A DNA stretch of 64,000 bases from Paraburkholderia edwinii (GCF_019428685.1 NZ_CP080095.1:3410001-3474000); one strand, 5' to 3'; numbered from the stretch's first letter, positions 53,851 to 63,190 are shown. The notes: generated by a model from the letters alone, not told the origin. A program made the numbers and translations.

Positions 53851-55191
53851 TCAGGACTCGACGTCTTCGAGACTGAAAATTTCCGATTGATCGTTATACG
53901 AAAAAATCTCGCCGTAGCGCCCCCAGTTGATCACCGCGTCGAGCGTTTCTTCAGCGGCGCTATCAGAGAGGAAGTCTTCGAGTTCCTGCTCGAAGCGCAC
54001 GCGCGGCGCGCGATGTCCCGGCCGTTCGTTGAGCACCTTCTTGATCCGCGCCGCGAGCGGCACATGCTTGAGCAGGTGATCGGCGAACATCAGCTTGCGC
54101 TCCTGCGTGCCGAACTCGGCGAACACGCGCGCCGGCGGTGTCAGGAAAATGTCGCCTTCGCGCACATCGGCAAAGCCCAGGTTCTGCAGCACTTCGGCGA
54201 TCGGGAACAGATCGTCCACCTCGAGATGCAGCGAGCGCGCGATTTCCGGCATGTCCGCGCGGCCGTGGTACGGCGCGGCAGCGAGCGTTTCGATCAAACC
54301 CGCCATCAGGTTCGTCGACACATGCGGCAGCCAGCTGTGCAGCTCAAGCCCCTTGCGCGTGGTCTCGCCGGTCTGGCGCGCGGTCATCTTCGCGTAGATC
54401 TCGTCCACCAGCTTGCGGAACGCCGGGTCGAGACGGTTACGCGGATGCTTGAACGGCACCTTGATCTCGGCAATCACGCGCCCCGGGTTCGACGACAGCA
54501 CCAGAATGCGGTCGCACATGAACACCGCCTCCTCGATGTTGTGCGTGACGATCAACACCGACTTGATCGGCATGCGGCCCTGCGTCCACAAATCCAGAAG
54601 ATCGGTACGCAGCGTCTCGGCGGTCAGCACGTCGAGCGCGGAGAACGGCTCGTCCATCAGCAGCAGCGTCGGGTCGACCACGAGTGCACGCGCGAAACCC
54701 ACGCGCTGACGCATGCCGCCCGACAGCTCGCGCGGATACGCGTTCTCGAAGCCGTCGAGACCGATCAGGTCGATCGCCGCCAGTGCGCGTTCGCGCCGCT
54801 CGCGTGCCGGGACGCCCTGCGCTTCGAGCCCTGCTTCCACGTTCTGCAGCACCGTCAGCCACGGGAACAGCGCGAAGGTCTGAAACACCATCGCGACGCC
54901 TTCGGCCGGCCCTTCGAGCGGCTTGCCCATATACGTCACTTCGCCGTCGGTTGGCTCGATGAGCCCCGCGATGATGCGCAGCAGCGTCGACTTGCCCGAG
55001 CCCGAGCGGCCGAGCAGGCCAACGATCTCGCCTTCGCGCAGCGACAGGTTCGCGTCGTCGAGCACGAGCAATTCGCCCTGCGTCTTGTTGAAACCGCGGC
55101 AGACGTCCTTGACGCGCAGAATCTCGTCGCCGAGCCGCGGCGGCATCGGCGGAGTCTGGATCGGCGTGGCGGCGGCTTTAGGGTTTTGCAT
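53851..55191 (-). CDS. ABC transporter ATP-binding protein with C-terminal AAA-associated domain
   Basis: A 446-residue protein. The ABC domain has GLLGRSGSGKSTLLRI (Walker A), LSGGMRQRVGFARAL (signature) and LLLMDEPFSALD (Walker B), as in nitrate/sulfonate/taurine importers. Residues about 300-446 form an extra domain (LHLEVDDLFPIAEVLQNLGF, FLSDSAAEETLDAVINWGRY) that fits the AAA-associated domain found in a distinct subset of these ATPases. It lies 22 bp after the fused permease gene in the same operon. No periplasmic binding protein gene is nearby. Confidence 0.92.
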   Translation of the reverse strand: MQNPKAAATPIQTPPMPPRLGDEILRVKDVCRGFNKTQGELLVLDDANLSLREGEIVGLLGRSGSGKSTLLRIIAGLIEPTDGEVTYMGKPLEGPAEGVAMVFQTFALFPWLTVLQNVEAGLEAQGVPARERRERALAAIDLIGLDGFENAYPRELSGGMRQRVGFARALVVDPTLLLMDEPFSALDVLTAETLRTDLLDLWTQGRMPIKSVLIVTHNIEEAVFMCDRILVLSSNPGRVIAEIKVPFKHPRNRLDPAFRKLVDEIYAKMTARQTGETTRKGLELHSWLPHVSTNLMAGLIETLAAAPYHGRADMPEIARSLHLEVDDLFPIAEVLQNLGFADVREGDIFLTPPARVFAEFGTQERKLMFADHLLKHVPLAARIKKVLNERPGHRAPRVRFEQELEDFLSDSAAEETLDAVINWGRYGEIFSYNDQSEIFSLEDVES

Positions 55192-55213
55192 CGTGTTTTG
55201 CCTTCAGTTGCAA

Positions 55214-56968
55214 TCAATCGAGCCGCAGTCGCGATTCGGCGTGCGCATACAGCGGACGCCACAACAGCCGATTGAACAGGGTCACGAACAGGGACATCAC
55301 CGCGATGCCCAGGATGATCTTCGGATAGTCGCCAGCTTCGGTGTTCTGCGCAATGTAGGCGCCAAGGCCGTGCGCCGCGACGCGCGTGTGGCCCCACTGC
55401 ACGAACTCGGCGACGATGCTGGCGTTCCACGCGCCGCCCGACGCGGTGATCGCGCCGGTGATGTAGTACGGGAACACACCCGGCAGCATCGCCTGGCGCC
55501 ACCACTGCCAGCCGCGAATGCGGAAGTTCTTCGCCGCTTCGCGGTAGTCGTTCGGATACGCGCTCGCGCCCGCAATCACGTTGAACAGGATATACCACTG
55601 CGTGCCGAGCACGATCAGCGGCGACAGCCAGATATCGGGGTTCAGATGCCAGCGCACGATCGCGATCACGAACACCGGAAACAGCAGGTTCGCCGGGAAC
55701 GCGGCGAGGAATTGCGCGAGCGGCTGGATCTTTTCAGCGAGCGCCGGACGCAGCCCGATCAGCACGCCAAGCGGCACCCAGATCACCGACGCGATCGCGA
55801 TCAGCACGATCACGCGCAGCAGCGTGATCAGCCCGAGCATCAGCACATGACCGATTTCGTCGAGCGTCACACCGGTGCGCACATAGCCGATCACGCGATA
55901 CAGCACGTACACCGTGACGAGCAGCACGAGCACCGACCAGACGAGGTCGCCGACTCGTCGCGTCGCGCCGCTTTGCACGGCCGGAAAACGCACCGGTCCG
56001 ACCGTCGACAACCGGATCCGAATGCGCGCCGCGCGCGCGAAACACCAGCCGAGCGGCACGAGCAGTTGATGGATCAGGCGCGTGCGGCGAATCAGGTCGA
56101 GCAGCCACGACTCGGGCGCGTCGCCCGAACTGGTGTTTTCCATGCGGAACTTGTCGGCCCACGCGACGAGCGGCCGGAACAGCAGCTGGTCGTAGAGCAG
56201 GATGACGATGGTCATCGTCAGGATCACCCAGCCGATCGCATGCAGGTTCTGCTCGGAAATCGCCTGAGCGAGATACGCGCCGATGCCCGGCAAGGTGATC
56301 GTATGGTTGCCGACCGTAATCGCTTCCGACGCGACGACAAAGAACCAGCCGCCCGACATCGACATCATCATGTTCCAGATGAGGCCCGGCATCGAAAACG
56401 GCACCTCGAGCTTCCAGAAGCGCTGCCACGACGTGAGATGAAAGCCGCGCGACACTTCATCCAGATCGCGCGGCACCGTGCGCAGCGACTGGTAGAAGCT
56501 GAACGTCATGTTCCACGCCTGGCTCGTGAAGATCGCGAAGATCGCCGCGAGCTCGGCGCCGAGCACGCGCGATGGCACGAGCGCGAGAAAGAAGGTCACC
56601 GTAAACGAGATGTAGCCGAGCACCGGCACCGACTGCAGGATGTCGAGAATCGGCACCAGCACCTGCCCCGCGCGCCGGCTCTTCGCGGCGAGTGTGCCGT
56701 ACACGAGCGTGAACGTGAGCGACGCGGCCATCGCCGCGAGCATGCGCAAGGTCGTGCGCATCGCATACTCGGGCAGGTTCGACGGGTCGAGCGAGATCGC
56801 CTGCGTCTGCAGCGTCGAGATCGGCGCCAGCGTCTCGTGAAAGCCGATCGCGGCCATCGCGATCGCGCAGATGATCAGCGGGAACGCGACGAAGTCCCAG
56901 CGGTTCGGCAGCACGCGCCATGCCGAAGCGTTGGCAGTGCGATTGAGGTTGAAGCTGAAGAGATCCAT
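55214..56968 (-). CDS. fused ABC transporter permease (two permease domains)
   Basis: A 584-residue protein with about 12 hydrophobic helices in two halves. Each half has an ATPase-contact loop: VPRDLDEVSRGFHLTSWQRF near residue 165 and YPNDYREAAKNFRIRGWQWW near 475. So two BPD-type permease domains that are usually separate proteins are fused. The gene precedes the AAA-associated ATPase gene. The pair resembles nitrate/sulfonate/taurine importers, but the substrate is not known and no binding protein is encoded beside it. The start MDLFSFNLNR is the first ATG of the frame. Confidence 0.9.
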   Translation of the reverse strand: MDLFSFNLNRTANASAWRVLPNRWDFVAFPLIICAIAMAAIGFHETLAPISTLQTQAISLDPSNLPEYAMRTTLRMLAAMAASLTFTLVYGTLAAKSRRAGQVLVPILDILQSVPVLGYISFTVTFFLALVPSRVLGAELAAIFAIFTSQAWNMTFSFYQSLRTVPRDLDEVSRGFHLTSWQRFWKLEVPFSMPGLIWNMMMSMSGGWFFVVASEAITVGNHTITLPGIGAYLAQAISEQNLHAIGWVILTMTIVILLYDQLLFRPLVAWADKFRMENTSSGDAPESWLLDLIRRTRLIHQLLVPLGWCFARAARIRIRLSTVGPVRFPAVQSGATRRVGDLVWSVLVLLVTVYVLYRVIGYVRTGVTLDEIGHVLMLGLITLLRVIVLIAIASVIWVPLGVLIGLRPALAEKIQPLAQFLAAFPANLLFPVFVIAIVRWHLNPDIWLSPLIVLGTQWYILFNVIAGASAYPNDYREAAKNFRIRGWQWWRQAMLPGVFPYYITGAITASGGAWNASIVAEFVQWGHTRVAAHGLGAYIAQNTEAGDYPKIILGIAVMSLFVTLFNRLLWRPLYAHAESRLRLD

Positions 56969-57556
56969 CAGGCCCCCTTGCCGCTATCGGCGCGGATTGC
57001 GGTTTGGGTCATGCCTCGGGTCATGTCCGGCTGCATGCAGTCGAGCGCGGCGCGGCGGCGCGTGAATCGGTCCGGAAAGCTGAAATCAAGCATGTCAAAA
57101 CGCATCTGCGCGGTGGTCGTTGGCGACAGGCGCGGCCCCGGACTGGCGAGGGCTCGCGAGCTTTCCCTATTTTGGACGGCACGACAGTACTACAACCAGC
57201 ATGACAGGCACAACCACCGGCATCGCCTCGCCCTTGCACGGCGCGCGGCGGCTCGCGAAACCGTCGCGCGCAAGCCACAGCAACGGGCCGCCACCCCGGG
57301 CACACCCTATTCAGAAACTGAGGCTGCAAGCCGATAAGGATCATGCAAGGCGAAGTGCAAGTCCCGCGCCGATAAATAACGGACTGGCACGCCGCCGCGC
57401 GGCGGTTAAAATCTGAAAGCGGCCCGGTGGCACACTGCCCCGCGGATCTGGCCGGATCCGGCGAGCCGCACGGCATACGACGAGGGAAAGCGGCCCGGTG
57501 CCGGCGCGTTGCAGAATGACCTTGCCGATGAAAAACTCAGACGGATCAGAGGGTCG
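56969..57556. other. intergenic region with a 12-bp and a 15-bp direct repeat
   Basis: About 590 bp between divergent operons. GGGTCATGCCTC and GGGTCATGTCCG are adjacent 12-bp units (57006-57029). GAAAGCGGCCCGGTG is repeated at 57415-57429 and 57486-57500. No convincing gene was found; frames on both strands have low-complexity translations. Confidence 0.6.
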
Positions 57557-59236
57557 ATGAAACGGACAACCTTGCGCCAGGCGATCGGACCGGCCAGTTT
57601 CGTACTGGTCGCGCTCGTTTGCTGGTTCCTGTCCGGCCTCGTCGCGGACCGCATGGTCCAGCAGGAGCTCGACGCCGCGTTGCGCCAGCAGCGCCAGATG
57701 TCGTCATCGATCGTCTACAACATGGCGGAAGTGATCGCGAGCGACCTCGCGATGTCCCGCGCGATTCCCGCGACCATGGCCGAACTCGGCGTGATCCAGC
57801 AGGCCTTGTCGCATGCGGGCAATTTCACGGCGCCCGGCATCGACGCCGAACCCGCGCATCGCAACGAACTGCTTGCCACGCAAGAACTTGCCGCAGTCAA
57901 TAATTTCCTGCATGACGCGCAAGGCTTCTCGGGGCTCGACATCATCTGGCTCGTCAATGCGAACGGCCTGTGCGTCGCGGCAAGCAATGCACAAAGTCCG
58001 CAATCGTTCATCGGACTCGACATGCGTTCGCGCAGCTACCTGACCAACGCGCTGCTCGGCGCGTTCGGCGAGGCGTATGGCGTCGGGCGCATGAGCGGCG
58101 AGCCCGGCATCTTCATCTCGGCGCCGGTCTACGACGACGGGCTGCTGGTCGGCGCGATCGTCGCGAAGGTCGGCATCGCGCGCTTGCGCCACTGGGTCGC
58201 GCACGCGGGCACCTTCGTCACCGACGACAACGGCGTGATCATCATGGCGCATAACTCGACGCTCGAAGGCGAAGCGATGCCGAACTCGCGCGTCACGCAG
58301 ATGACGGCGGCCGAGCGCATGAGCACCTACCATCGCGAAGTGTTTCCGGCCGTGCAGATCCAGCCGGTCGCGCGCCAGGTGCGGCGCGACGCGCCGTGGG
58401 TGCCCGACGATGTCGCCGCGCAACTCTTCGATATGCCGGGCCAGACGATCCCGACGCTCTACCAGTCGCGCAGCGGGCTGAACTCGGGGCTCTCCGCGCA
58501 TCTGATCGATCCGCTTGGCGGTTGGAGCGAGCTGCTGCGCAATCACAAGCGCGACCACATGCTCGTGTTTCTGACGCTGGCGGGCACCGTATCACTCGCG
58601 TGGGTGATCACCGTGTCGTATCTGCGCGAGCGCCGCCACCATCGCGCGACGCGCGATCTCGCCGAACAGCTGCAGGCGGCCAACACACTGCTGTCCGCCG
58701 AAGCGCGCCACGATGCGTTGACGGGCGCGCTGTCGCGCCGCTATTTCCTCGACCTGCTGCGCCACGAGATCGATCGCGCGCATGCGACCGGCGAACCGCT
58801 ATGCATGGCGATTGCCGATCTCGATCACTTCAAGCAGATCAACGACCGCTTCGGTCATGCAACCGGCGATCGCGCGCTCGAGCATTTCGTCGACACCTGC
58901 CGCAACGCGTTGCGCGGCAGCGATGCGATCGGCCGTCTGGGCGGCGAGGAGTTCGGCATTCTGTTGCCGTCCACCGCGTTGGGCGCCGGGCTCGATGTGG
59001 TCGAGAGGCTGCGCATCGGGCTGAAGGCCACGCCGTGCGCGAAGCTGCCGGCCACCGCGGGATTGAGCGTGAGCATCGGCATTACCGAACTGTCGCAGGA
59101 AGATGTGCCGGAGCGCATCGTGAGCCGCGCCGACCTCGCGCTCTATGCGGCAAAGTCCGGCGGACGCGATCGCAGCGCAGCGGTGCCGCCCGACGATACG
59201 GCGCCGCCCGCGCGGACGCCGGCGACCGCGCTTTAA
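57557..59236 (+). CDS. membrane diguanylate cyclase (GGDEF)
   Basis: A 559-residue protein. TM1 (about residues 12-32) and TM2 (about 338-358) flank a periplasmic double-Cache-like sensor (FSGLDIIWLVNANGLCVAAS, SAPVYDDGLLVGAIVAKVGI). The cytoplasmic GGDEF domain has DALTGALSRRYFLDLLRHEI, IADLDHFKQINDRFGHATGD and an active GRLGGEEFGILL, so it should make cyclic-di-GMP. No EAL domain is present. A GAGG-like ribosome site supports ATG 57557. It is divergent from the ABC transporter. Confidence 0.93.
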   Translation: MKRTTLRQAIGPASFVLVALVCWFLSGLVADRMVQQELDAALRQQRQMSSSIVYNMAEVIASDLAMSRAIPATMAELGVIQQALSHAGNFTAPGIDAEPAHRNELLATQELAAVNNFLHDAQGFSGLDIIWLVNANGLCVAASNAQSPQSFIGLDMRSRSYLTNALLGAFGEAYGVGRMSGEPGIFISAPVYDDGLLVGAIVAKVGIARLRHWVAHAGTFVTDDNGVIIMAHNSTLEGEAMPNSRVTQMTAAERMSTYHREVFPAVQIQPVARQVRRDAPWVPDDVAAQLFDMPGQTIPTLYQSRSGLNSGLSAHLIDPLGGWSELLRNHKRDHMLVFLTLAGTVSLAWVITVSYLRERRHHRATRDLAEQLQAANTLLSAEARHDALTGALSRRYFLDLLRHEIDRAHATGEPLCMAIADLDHFKQINDRFGHATGDRALEHFVDTCRNALRGSDAIGRLGGEEFGILLPSTALGAGLDVVERLRIGLKATPCAKLPATAGLSVSIGITELSQEDVPERIVSRADLALYAAKSGGRDRSAAVPPDDTAPPARTPATAL

Positions 59237-59491
59237 GCCGCGGACCACCCGTTCCTTCTATTGCAATGCCATAGACGCGCCACCGGGCGCTTCCACGCGC
59301 CAATGTGGGCTAACCGCTGTCGGCCCCGGAACGACGCGGTATCATCGGCCCAAGGCTTACATCCGAAGATAGCGACCAGGCCCGACAACTGCTGTTGCGG
59401 TTGCCGATGGTCCGCTTGCTATCGAATGTTGGGCCGGTTGCTCTCGCCTGTTGATACCGAATAGTTACCGCCGTTTATCCGGGAGGCTCGC

Positions 59492-59758
59492 ATGAAGGGA
59501 AATCTGGTGATCGTCTGTCGCGATCAGGATGCTGACGCGTTCGACCATCTACTCGCCGAATACGGCGCATTTCAGACGCGGCTGTCGTCGACCGCGTGGT
59601 ATCTGAAGCTCGATGCGTCGCCGGAAACCCTGCAGGAGGAAATTCTCGCGCGCCTCGGCAAATACACGACGCACTACATCTTCGAAGCGGAAACGGTGAC
59701 GTGGAACACCGTCGATAGCGAAGCCGCCGCCGCACTCAATACGCTCTTCACCGAATAG
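59492..59758 (+). CDS. small protein, unknown, ferredoxin-like secondary structure
   Basis: An 88-residue protein with GGGAGG seven bases before the ATG. The predicted order is beta-alpha-beta-beta-alpha-beta: LVIVCRD, then DAFDHLLAEYGA, TRLSSTAWYLKLD, SPETLQEEILARLG and YIFEAETVTW. This resembles the small Cas2-like/SinR-type fold seen in some stand-alone bacterial proteins, but similarity is weak and there is no CRISPR or cas1 nearby. It stands alone between the diguanylate cyclase and the histidine kinase gene that converges on it. Confidence 0.75.
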   Translation: MKGNLVIVCRDQDADAFDHLLAEYGAFQTRLSSTAWYLKLDASPETLQEEILARLGKYTTHYIFEAETVTWNTVDSEAAAALNTLFTE

Positions 59759-59826
59759 CACGCGATGCGTTAGCGGCCGCCGGCGCATCGGCCGCTGCAG
59801 CCGCTGCGGCAATCCAACACCCTGCA

Positions 59827-61143
59827 CTACCAGACGCTTTCCGACGCCGATGTCGCGCGCGACACCGCTTCGAGCGGGAACGTCATCATCACGCGCAAGC
59901 CGCGTCCGTCGTGATTGCCGATTTCCCATGTGCCGCCCGCGCGCCGCACGAGCCGCTCGACGATCGCCAGCCCAAGGCCGCTATGGCCGTTGCCGCCGCG
60001 CGCCGGATCGAGCCGCACGAACGGCCGCGCCGCGTTGATGAGGTCCTGCGCGGCAATGCCGCTGCCATTGTCGCTGATCGATAGCGAATAGCCGTTGGCC
60101 GCGCGCGAGGTCGCGACGACCACCGGCGGCGCGCCATAAGCATGCGCGTTATCGAGCAGATTCGACAGGATGCGATCGAGCGTCGCAGCGGGCAGCTTAA
60201 AGCCCGGCCCCGCACCCAGATCGGTCTGCACGGTGCTCGCACCCGGCGACACCGCGCGGTAGCTGCGCACGACGCGCTCGCATTGCGCGTCCACTTCGAC
60301 GGGCTCGCTGCGGTCGGCGCCATCGTGTGCGAACACGAGAAACTGATCGACGATATGCGTCATCGAATCGACGTCGCGCACCACGCCGTCGCGCATCTTC
60401 GGCTCTTCCATCATCTCGGCGCGCAGCCGCAAGCGGGCGAGCGGCGTCTTCAGATCGTGCGCGACGCCGGCCAGCATGACCGCGCGATCGTTCTCAGTGC
60501 GCGCGACTTCCTGCACCATCTGATTGAAACCATGCGTGAGCTGCCGCAACTCGCGCGGCCCGCGTTCACGCACCGGCGGCACCGGCAGGCCGCGGCCGAA
60601 ACGGCCGACCGCCTGGGCCAGCGAACGCAGCGGCTGCTGCAATTGCCATGCGGCGAACAGCGCGGCCATCACGCCGGCCGAGAAAATGATGGTGAGCCAC
60701 AGCACCATCCGGTCGAGCGACCGCGGCGGCCGCAACGGCTGCACGGGGACGACGATCCAGCTGCGATCGGTTGCGGACTTTACCCACAACGTGGGCGGCT
60801 TGCCCGGCATGCCGATGCGCACCTGCGTCGAATCGGGCATGCGGTCGCGCACATCCTCGACGAAGCGGTCGAGCGGCACCGGCAACTGCTTGTTGTCCGG
60901 CGGCACATCCGCGCTTGACGGATCGACGAGGCGCACGCGCGACGGCAGCGGCTGGTCCGGCGTGCGCGCGACGTGCTGACGCACGGCGTCGACGAGGAAC
61001 GCGGCTTCTTCGACGGCATAGCGCGTTTGCAGATTGCTGCGCTCGAGCCGGATCAGCGCGTACCACGCGAAATGCGATATCAGCAGCACCCCGACGACGA
61101 GTAGCGCGAGCCGGCCGAACAGCGAATCAATGGGACGCCGCAT
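59827..61143 (-). CDS. sensor histidine kinase (EnvZ-like)
   Basis: A 438-residue membrane kinase. TM1 (about residues 11-30) and TM2 (about 150-172) enclose a periplasmic sensor of about 115 residues. A HAMP segment leads to the phospho-acceptor motif AGVAHDLKTPLARLRLRAEM (H-box). The catalytic domain shows LSNLLDNAHAYG (N), SDNGSGI (G1) and HSGLGLAIVERL (G2). The signal is unknown. It overlaps the response regulator gene by 17 bp, so the pair is co-translated. Its regulator is divergent from a Spy-like chaperone gene. Confidence 0.95.
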   Translation of the reverse strand: MRRPIDSLFGRLALLVVGVLLISHFAWYALIRLERSNLQTRYAVEEAAFLVDAVRQHVARTPDQPLPSRVRLVDPSSADVPPDNKQLPVPLDRFVEDVRDRMPDSTQVRIGMPGKPPTLWVKSATDRSWIVVPVQPLRPPRSLDRMVLWLTIIFSAGVMAALFAAWQLQQPLRSLAQAVGRFGRGLPVPPVRERGPRELRQLTHGFNQMVQEVARTENDRAVMLAGVAHDLKTPLARLRLRAEMMEEPKMRDGVVRDVDSMTHIVDQFLVFAHDGADRSEPVEVDAQCERVVRSYRAVSPGASTVQTDLGAGPGFKLPAATLDRILSNLLDNAHAYGAPPVVVATSRAANGYSLSISDNGSGIAAQDLINAARPFVRLDPARGGNGHSGLGLAIVERLVRRAGGTWEIGNHDGRGLRVMMTFPLEAVSRATSASESVW

Positions 61144-61852
61144 GTTGCTCGCCGTCCGGCACGAAAACGTAACCGCGGCCGCGCACCGTCTGGATGAAAC
61201 GGGGCACCGACGGGTCCGTCTCGAGGATACGGCGCAGGCGCCACACCTGCACGTCGATGCCGCGGTCGGTGCCGTCGTATTCGGGACCGTGCAGCAGTTC
61301 GAGCAGGCGTTCGCGCGTGAGCGTACGCATTGGATGATTGACGAAGATCTTCAGGAGCGCGAACTCGCTGCCGGACAGCGTGAGCGGCTTGCCTTCGAGG
61401 CTGAGCGTGCGCGACTGGAAGTCGAGCGTGAAGCGGCCGAACGAAAACGGCTCGCGCTGTTCGGGCGCGGCCGCCGACGGCATCGTGCGCCGCCGCCTTA
61501 ACACCGCCTGCACGCGCGCGAGCAGTTCGCGCGGATTGAACGGCTTGCCGAGATAGTCGTCCGCGCCGAGTTCGAGACCGACGATGCGGTCCACGTCGTC
61601 CGCGCGGGCAGTGAGCATGATGACGGGAATGTCGTCGCCCGACGCGCGCAGCTTGCGCAGCGCCGTGAGCCCGTCGACGCCCGGCATCATCAGGTCGAGC
61701 ACGATCAGATCGGGACGCTCGCGCTCGAGGCGGCGTTCGAGCGAGCCGGCGTCGTGAAGCACCGAGACCTCGATGCCCTGGCGCGCCAGATAGTCACGCA
61801 GGAGATCGCGCAGTTCGACGTCGTCATCGACGACAAGAATTTGAGTAGCCAT
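61127..61852 (-). CDS. OmpR-family response regulator
   Basis: A 241-residue regulator. The receiver has ILVVDDDVELRDLL, the phospho-Asp in DLIVLDLMMPG and the Lys in DYLGKPFNPRELLAR. The C-terminal winged helix contains LTLSGSEFALLKIFVNHPMR and DVQVWRLRRILETDPSVPRF, then IQTVRGRGYVF. ATG 61852 was chosen since it begins the first beta strand; the frame extends seven codons upstream. It is first in an operon with the histidine kinase and faces direct TTACGG repeats upstream. Confidence 0.95.
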   Translation of the reverse strand: MATQILVVDDDVELRDLLRDYLARQGIEVSVLHDAGSLERRLERERPDLIVLDLMMPGVDGLTALRKLRASGDDIPVIMLTARADDVDRIVGLELGADDYLGKPFNPRELLARVQAVLRRRRTMPSAAAPEQREPFSFGRFTLDFQSRTLSLEGKPLTLSGSEFALLKIFVNHPMRTLTRERLLELLHGPEYDGTDRGIDVQVWRLRRILETDPSVPRFIQTVRGRGYVFVPDGEQHAASH

Positions 61853-61909
61853 GGGTCGAAGTTTAACGCGCACCCGGAGCCAGGCCGCTGTTACTGGCCC
61901 CGAAAAGGG

Positions 61910-61973
61910 TTACGGGAAGTTACGGCGAAAGGCGCAAGTAATGTCGCGTAACAGCGCGAATCGTCTGCGTAAC
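61910..61973. promoter_or_regulatory. operator-like TTACGG repeats between divergent genes
   Basis: GTTACGG-type sites lie as a direct pair at 61910-61915 and 61920-61925, exactly 10 bp apart, the spacing preferred by OmpR/PhoB dimers. Inverse copies CGTAAC lie at 61947-61952 and 61968-61973, 21 bp apart. All sit between the response regulator start and the Spy-like gene, so the regulator could control both. Confidence 0.55.
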
Positions 61974-62068
61974 ACGGCGTGAGCGCGGCGCCTCTACGCT
62001 GTGCATTACCGAATGCGGGCCCGACACGTCGTGACGGCCGCTCGTCGGATGTACATGGGAGCACTTTA

Positions 62069-62608
62069 ATGTCCAAGAACACTTCTCGCTTTCTCGCTAT
62101 CGCGGCTGCGTCGCTTTCGATCGGCATCGGCGCGGCCTATGCCGCCCAGCCTGCGGGCACGGGCGGCATGGGTCACGGCGGCCAGGGCGGCTGGCACAAC
62201 CACTTCATGCAGGAGATCAACAAGCTGCATGGTCAACTGAACCTGAACGCGGATCAGGAAAAGCTGTGGCAAAGCGCGCTCGACACGATGAAACAGAATC
62301 GTGAAGCGATGCGCGCGAACCACAAGCAGATGCGCGATCAGTTCAAGTCGATGCAGCAGCAGCCGATCCTCGATCTGAATGCCATGCACAGCGCGCATCA
62401 GAAAATCGAGCAGCAGGACGCGCAACTGCGCGAGCAGACCTCGGCCGCCTGGCTCAACTTCTACAACAGCCTGAACGACCAGCAGAAGACCACTGTCAGC
62501 ACCGCGCTCAAGCAGCACTTCGCGAAGATGGAGCAGCGCCACGAGAAGATGCGCGAGCGCTGGCAGCATCATCACGGCGACGCGGCTGCATCGGCGCCGA
62601 AGTCCTGA
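62069..62608 (+). CDS. Spy/CpxP family periplasmic chaperone-like protein
   Basis: A 179-residue exported protein. The signal peptide (FLAIAAASLSIGIGAAYA) is followed by a helical domain with two LTxxQ-like motifs: LNADQEKLW near residue 65 and LNDQQKTTV near 143. It also has a His/Met-rich region and tail (HGGQGGWHNHFM, HHHGDAAAS) that might bind metal. Spy/CpxP proteins bind unfolded periplasmic proteins during envelope stress. The GGGAG before ATG 62069 supports the start. It is divergent from the two-component operon, a common arrangement for targets of such a system. Confidence 0.9.
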   Translation: MSKNTSRFLAIAAASLSIGIGAAYAAQPAGTGGMGHGGQGGWHNHFMQEINKLHGQLNLNADQEKLWQSALDTMKQNREAMRANHKQMRDQFKSMQQQPILDLNAMHSAHQKIEQQDAQLREQTSAAWLNFYNSLNDQQKTTVSTALKQHFAKMEQRHEKMRERWQHHHGDAAASAPKS

Positions 62609-62655
62609 GGCGTTAAAAGCCTTAAAATCCTTAAAAGCCTTAAAACCTCAAGGCG
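62606..62655. repeat. 9-bp TTAAAAGCC repeats after the Spy-like gene
   Basis: From the stop codon TGA (62606-62608), TTAAAAGCC-type units of about 9 bp follow at 62613, 62622, 62631 and 62640. Each carries TAA, shifted in frame by two relative to the gene's stop, so a frame-shifted ribosome would also stop. Confidence 0.75.
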
Positions 62656-62712
62656 AAACAGCGGCGAAATAGCAGTCGTTGTGCCGCGGCGGCAACCGCC
62701 GCAGCGGCATCG

Positions 62713-62753
62713 AAAACGCGCCACGGCATGGCTTTGCCGTGGCGCGTTTTTTT
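62713..62753 (+). terminator. 16-bp terminator of the Spy-like gene
   Basis: AAAACGCGCCACGGCA (62713-62728) pairs with TGCCGTGGCGCGTTTT (62735-62750) around TGGCTT, ending in seven T residues (62747-62753). It is about 105 bp after the stop. Confidence 0.95.
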
Positions 62754-63190
62754 GCTGGCGGCATCGTCCGCGCAAGGTCTTTGCACGTTCTTCCCGCTCC
62801 TTTGCGCGCACCTCCGCTTGTTGCGCCCTCATTGCATACTCATGCACGCTTATTGCACCCGGCAAAACGCCTGTTTGTCCTTAAGCGTTTGACCGGCTAG
62901 CGCGCCGCGCCGCTTCGGGTAAAATACCGCCCTTTTGCGCGACCCTCAGGGCTGAACTGTTCTGCGCGCGTTCCCCGCAACGCGTACAAACACGGTGGAT
63001 ACACCACAGAGGCGCGCCATTTTTGACAGCCTAGAATAGCGTCGCCGACGCCTGCCTGCGTGAAGCACCCTCGCGCCGCGAATCCACCGTTCGCGCGCAA
63101 AGAACGCCGGAGCGGTCGGCACGGGCAATCACGAACAAGCACGAACAAGCACGGACAGGCCAATCCTCGACGATCGGCGACAGGAGAAAC
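62754..63190. other. intergenic region, no supported gene
   Basis: About 440 bp. A short AT-rich element (GGGTAAAATACCG, 62917-62929) may be part of a promoter for the next small gene, but no complete -35/-10 pair was identified. Confidence 0.45.

Noticed and set aside
54923..57337. An 804-codon open frame on the plus strand opposite the ABC transporter
   Set aside because: Translation is extremely Arg/Asp/His-rich with no family pattern; it is antisense to clear ATPase and permease genes.
57021..57476. 151-codon minus-strand frame between the ABC transporter and the diguanylate cyclase
   Set aside because: Cys/Arg/Pro-rich translation typical of a non-coding GC-rich frame; no start signal.
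59492..59758. Gene as a true CRISPR Cas2
   Set aside because: No cas1, no repeats, and similarity is limited to predicted secondary structure.
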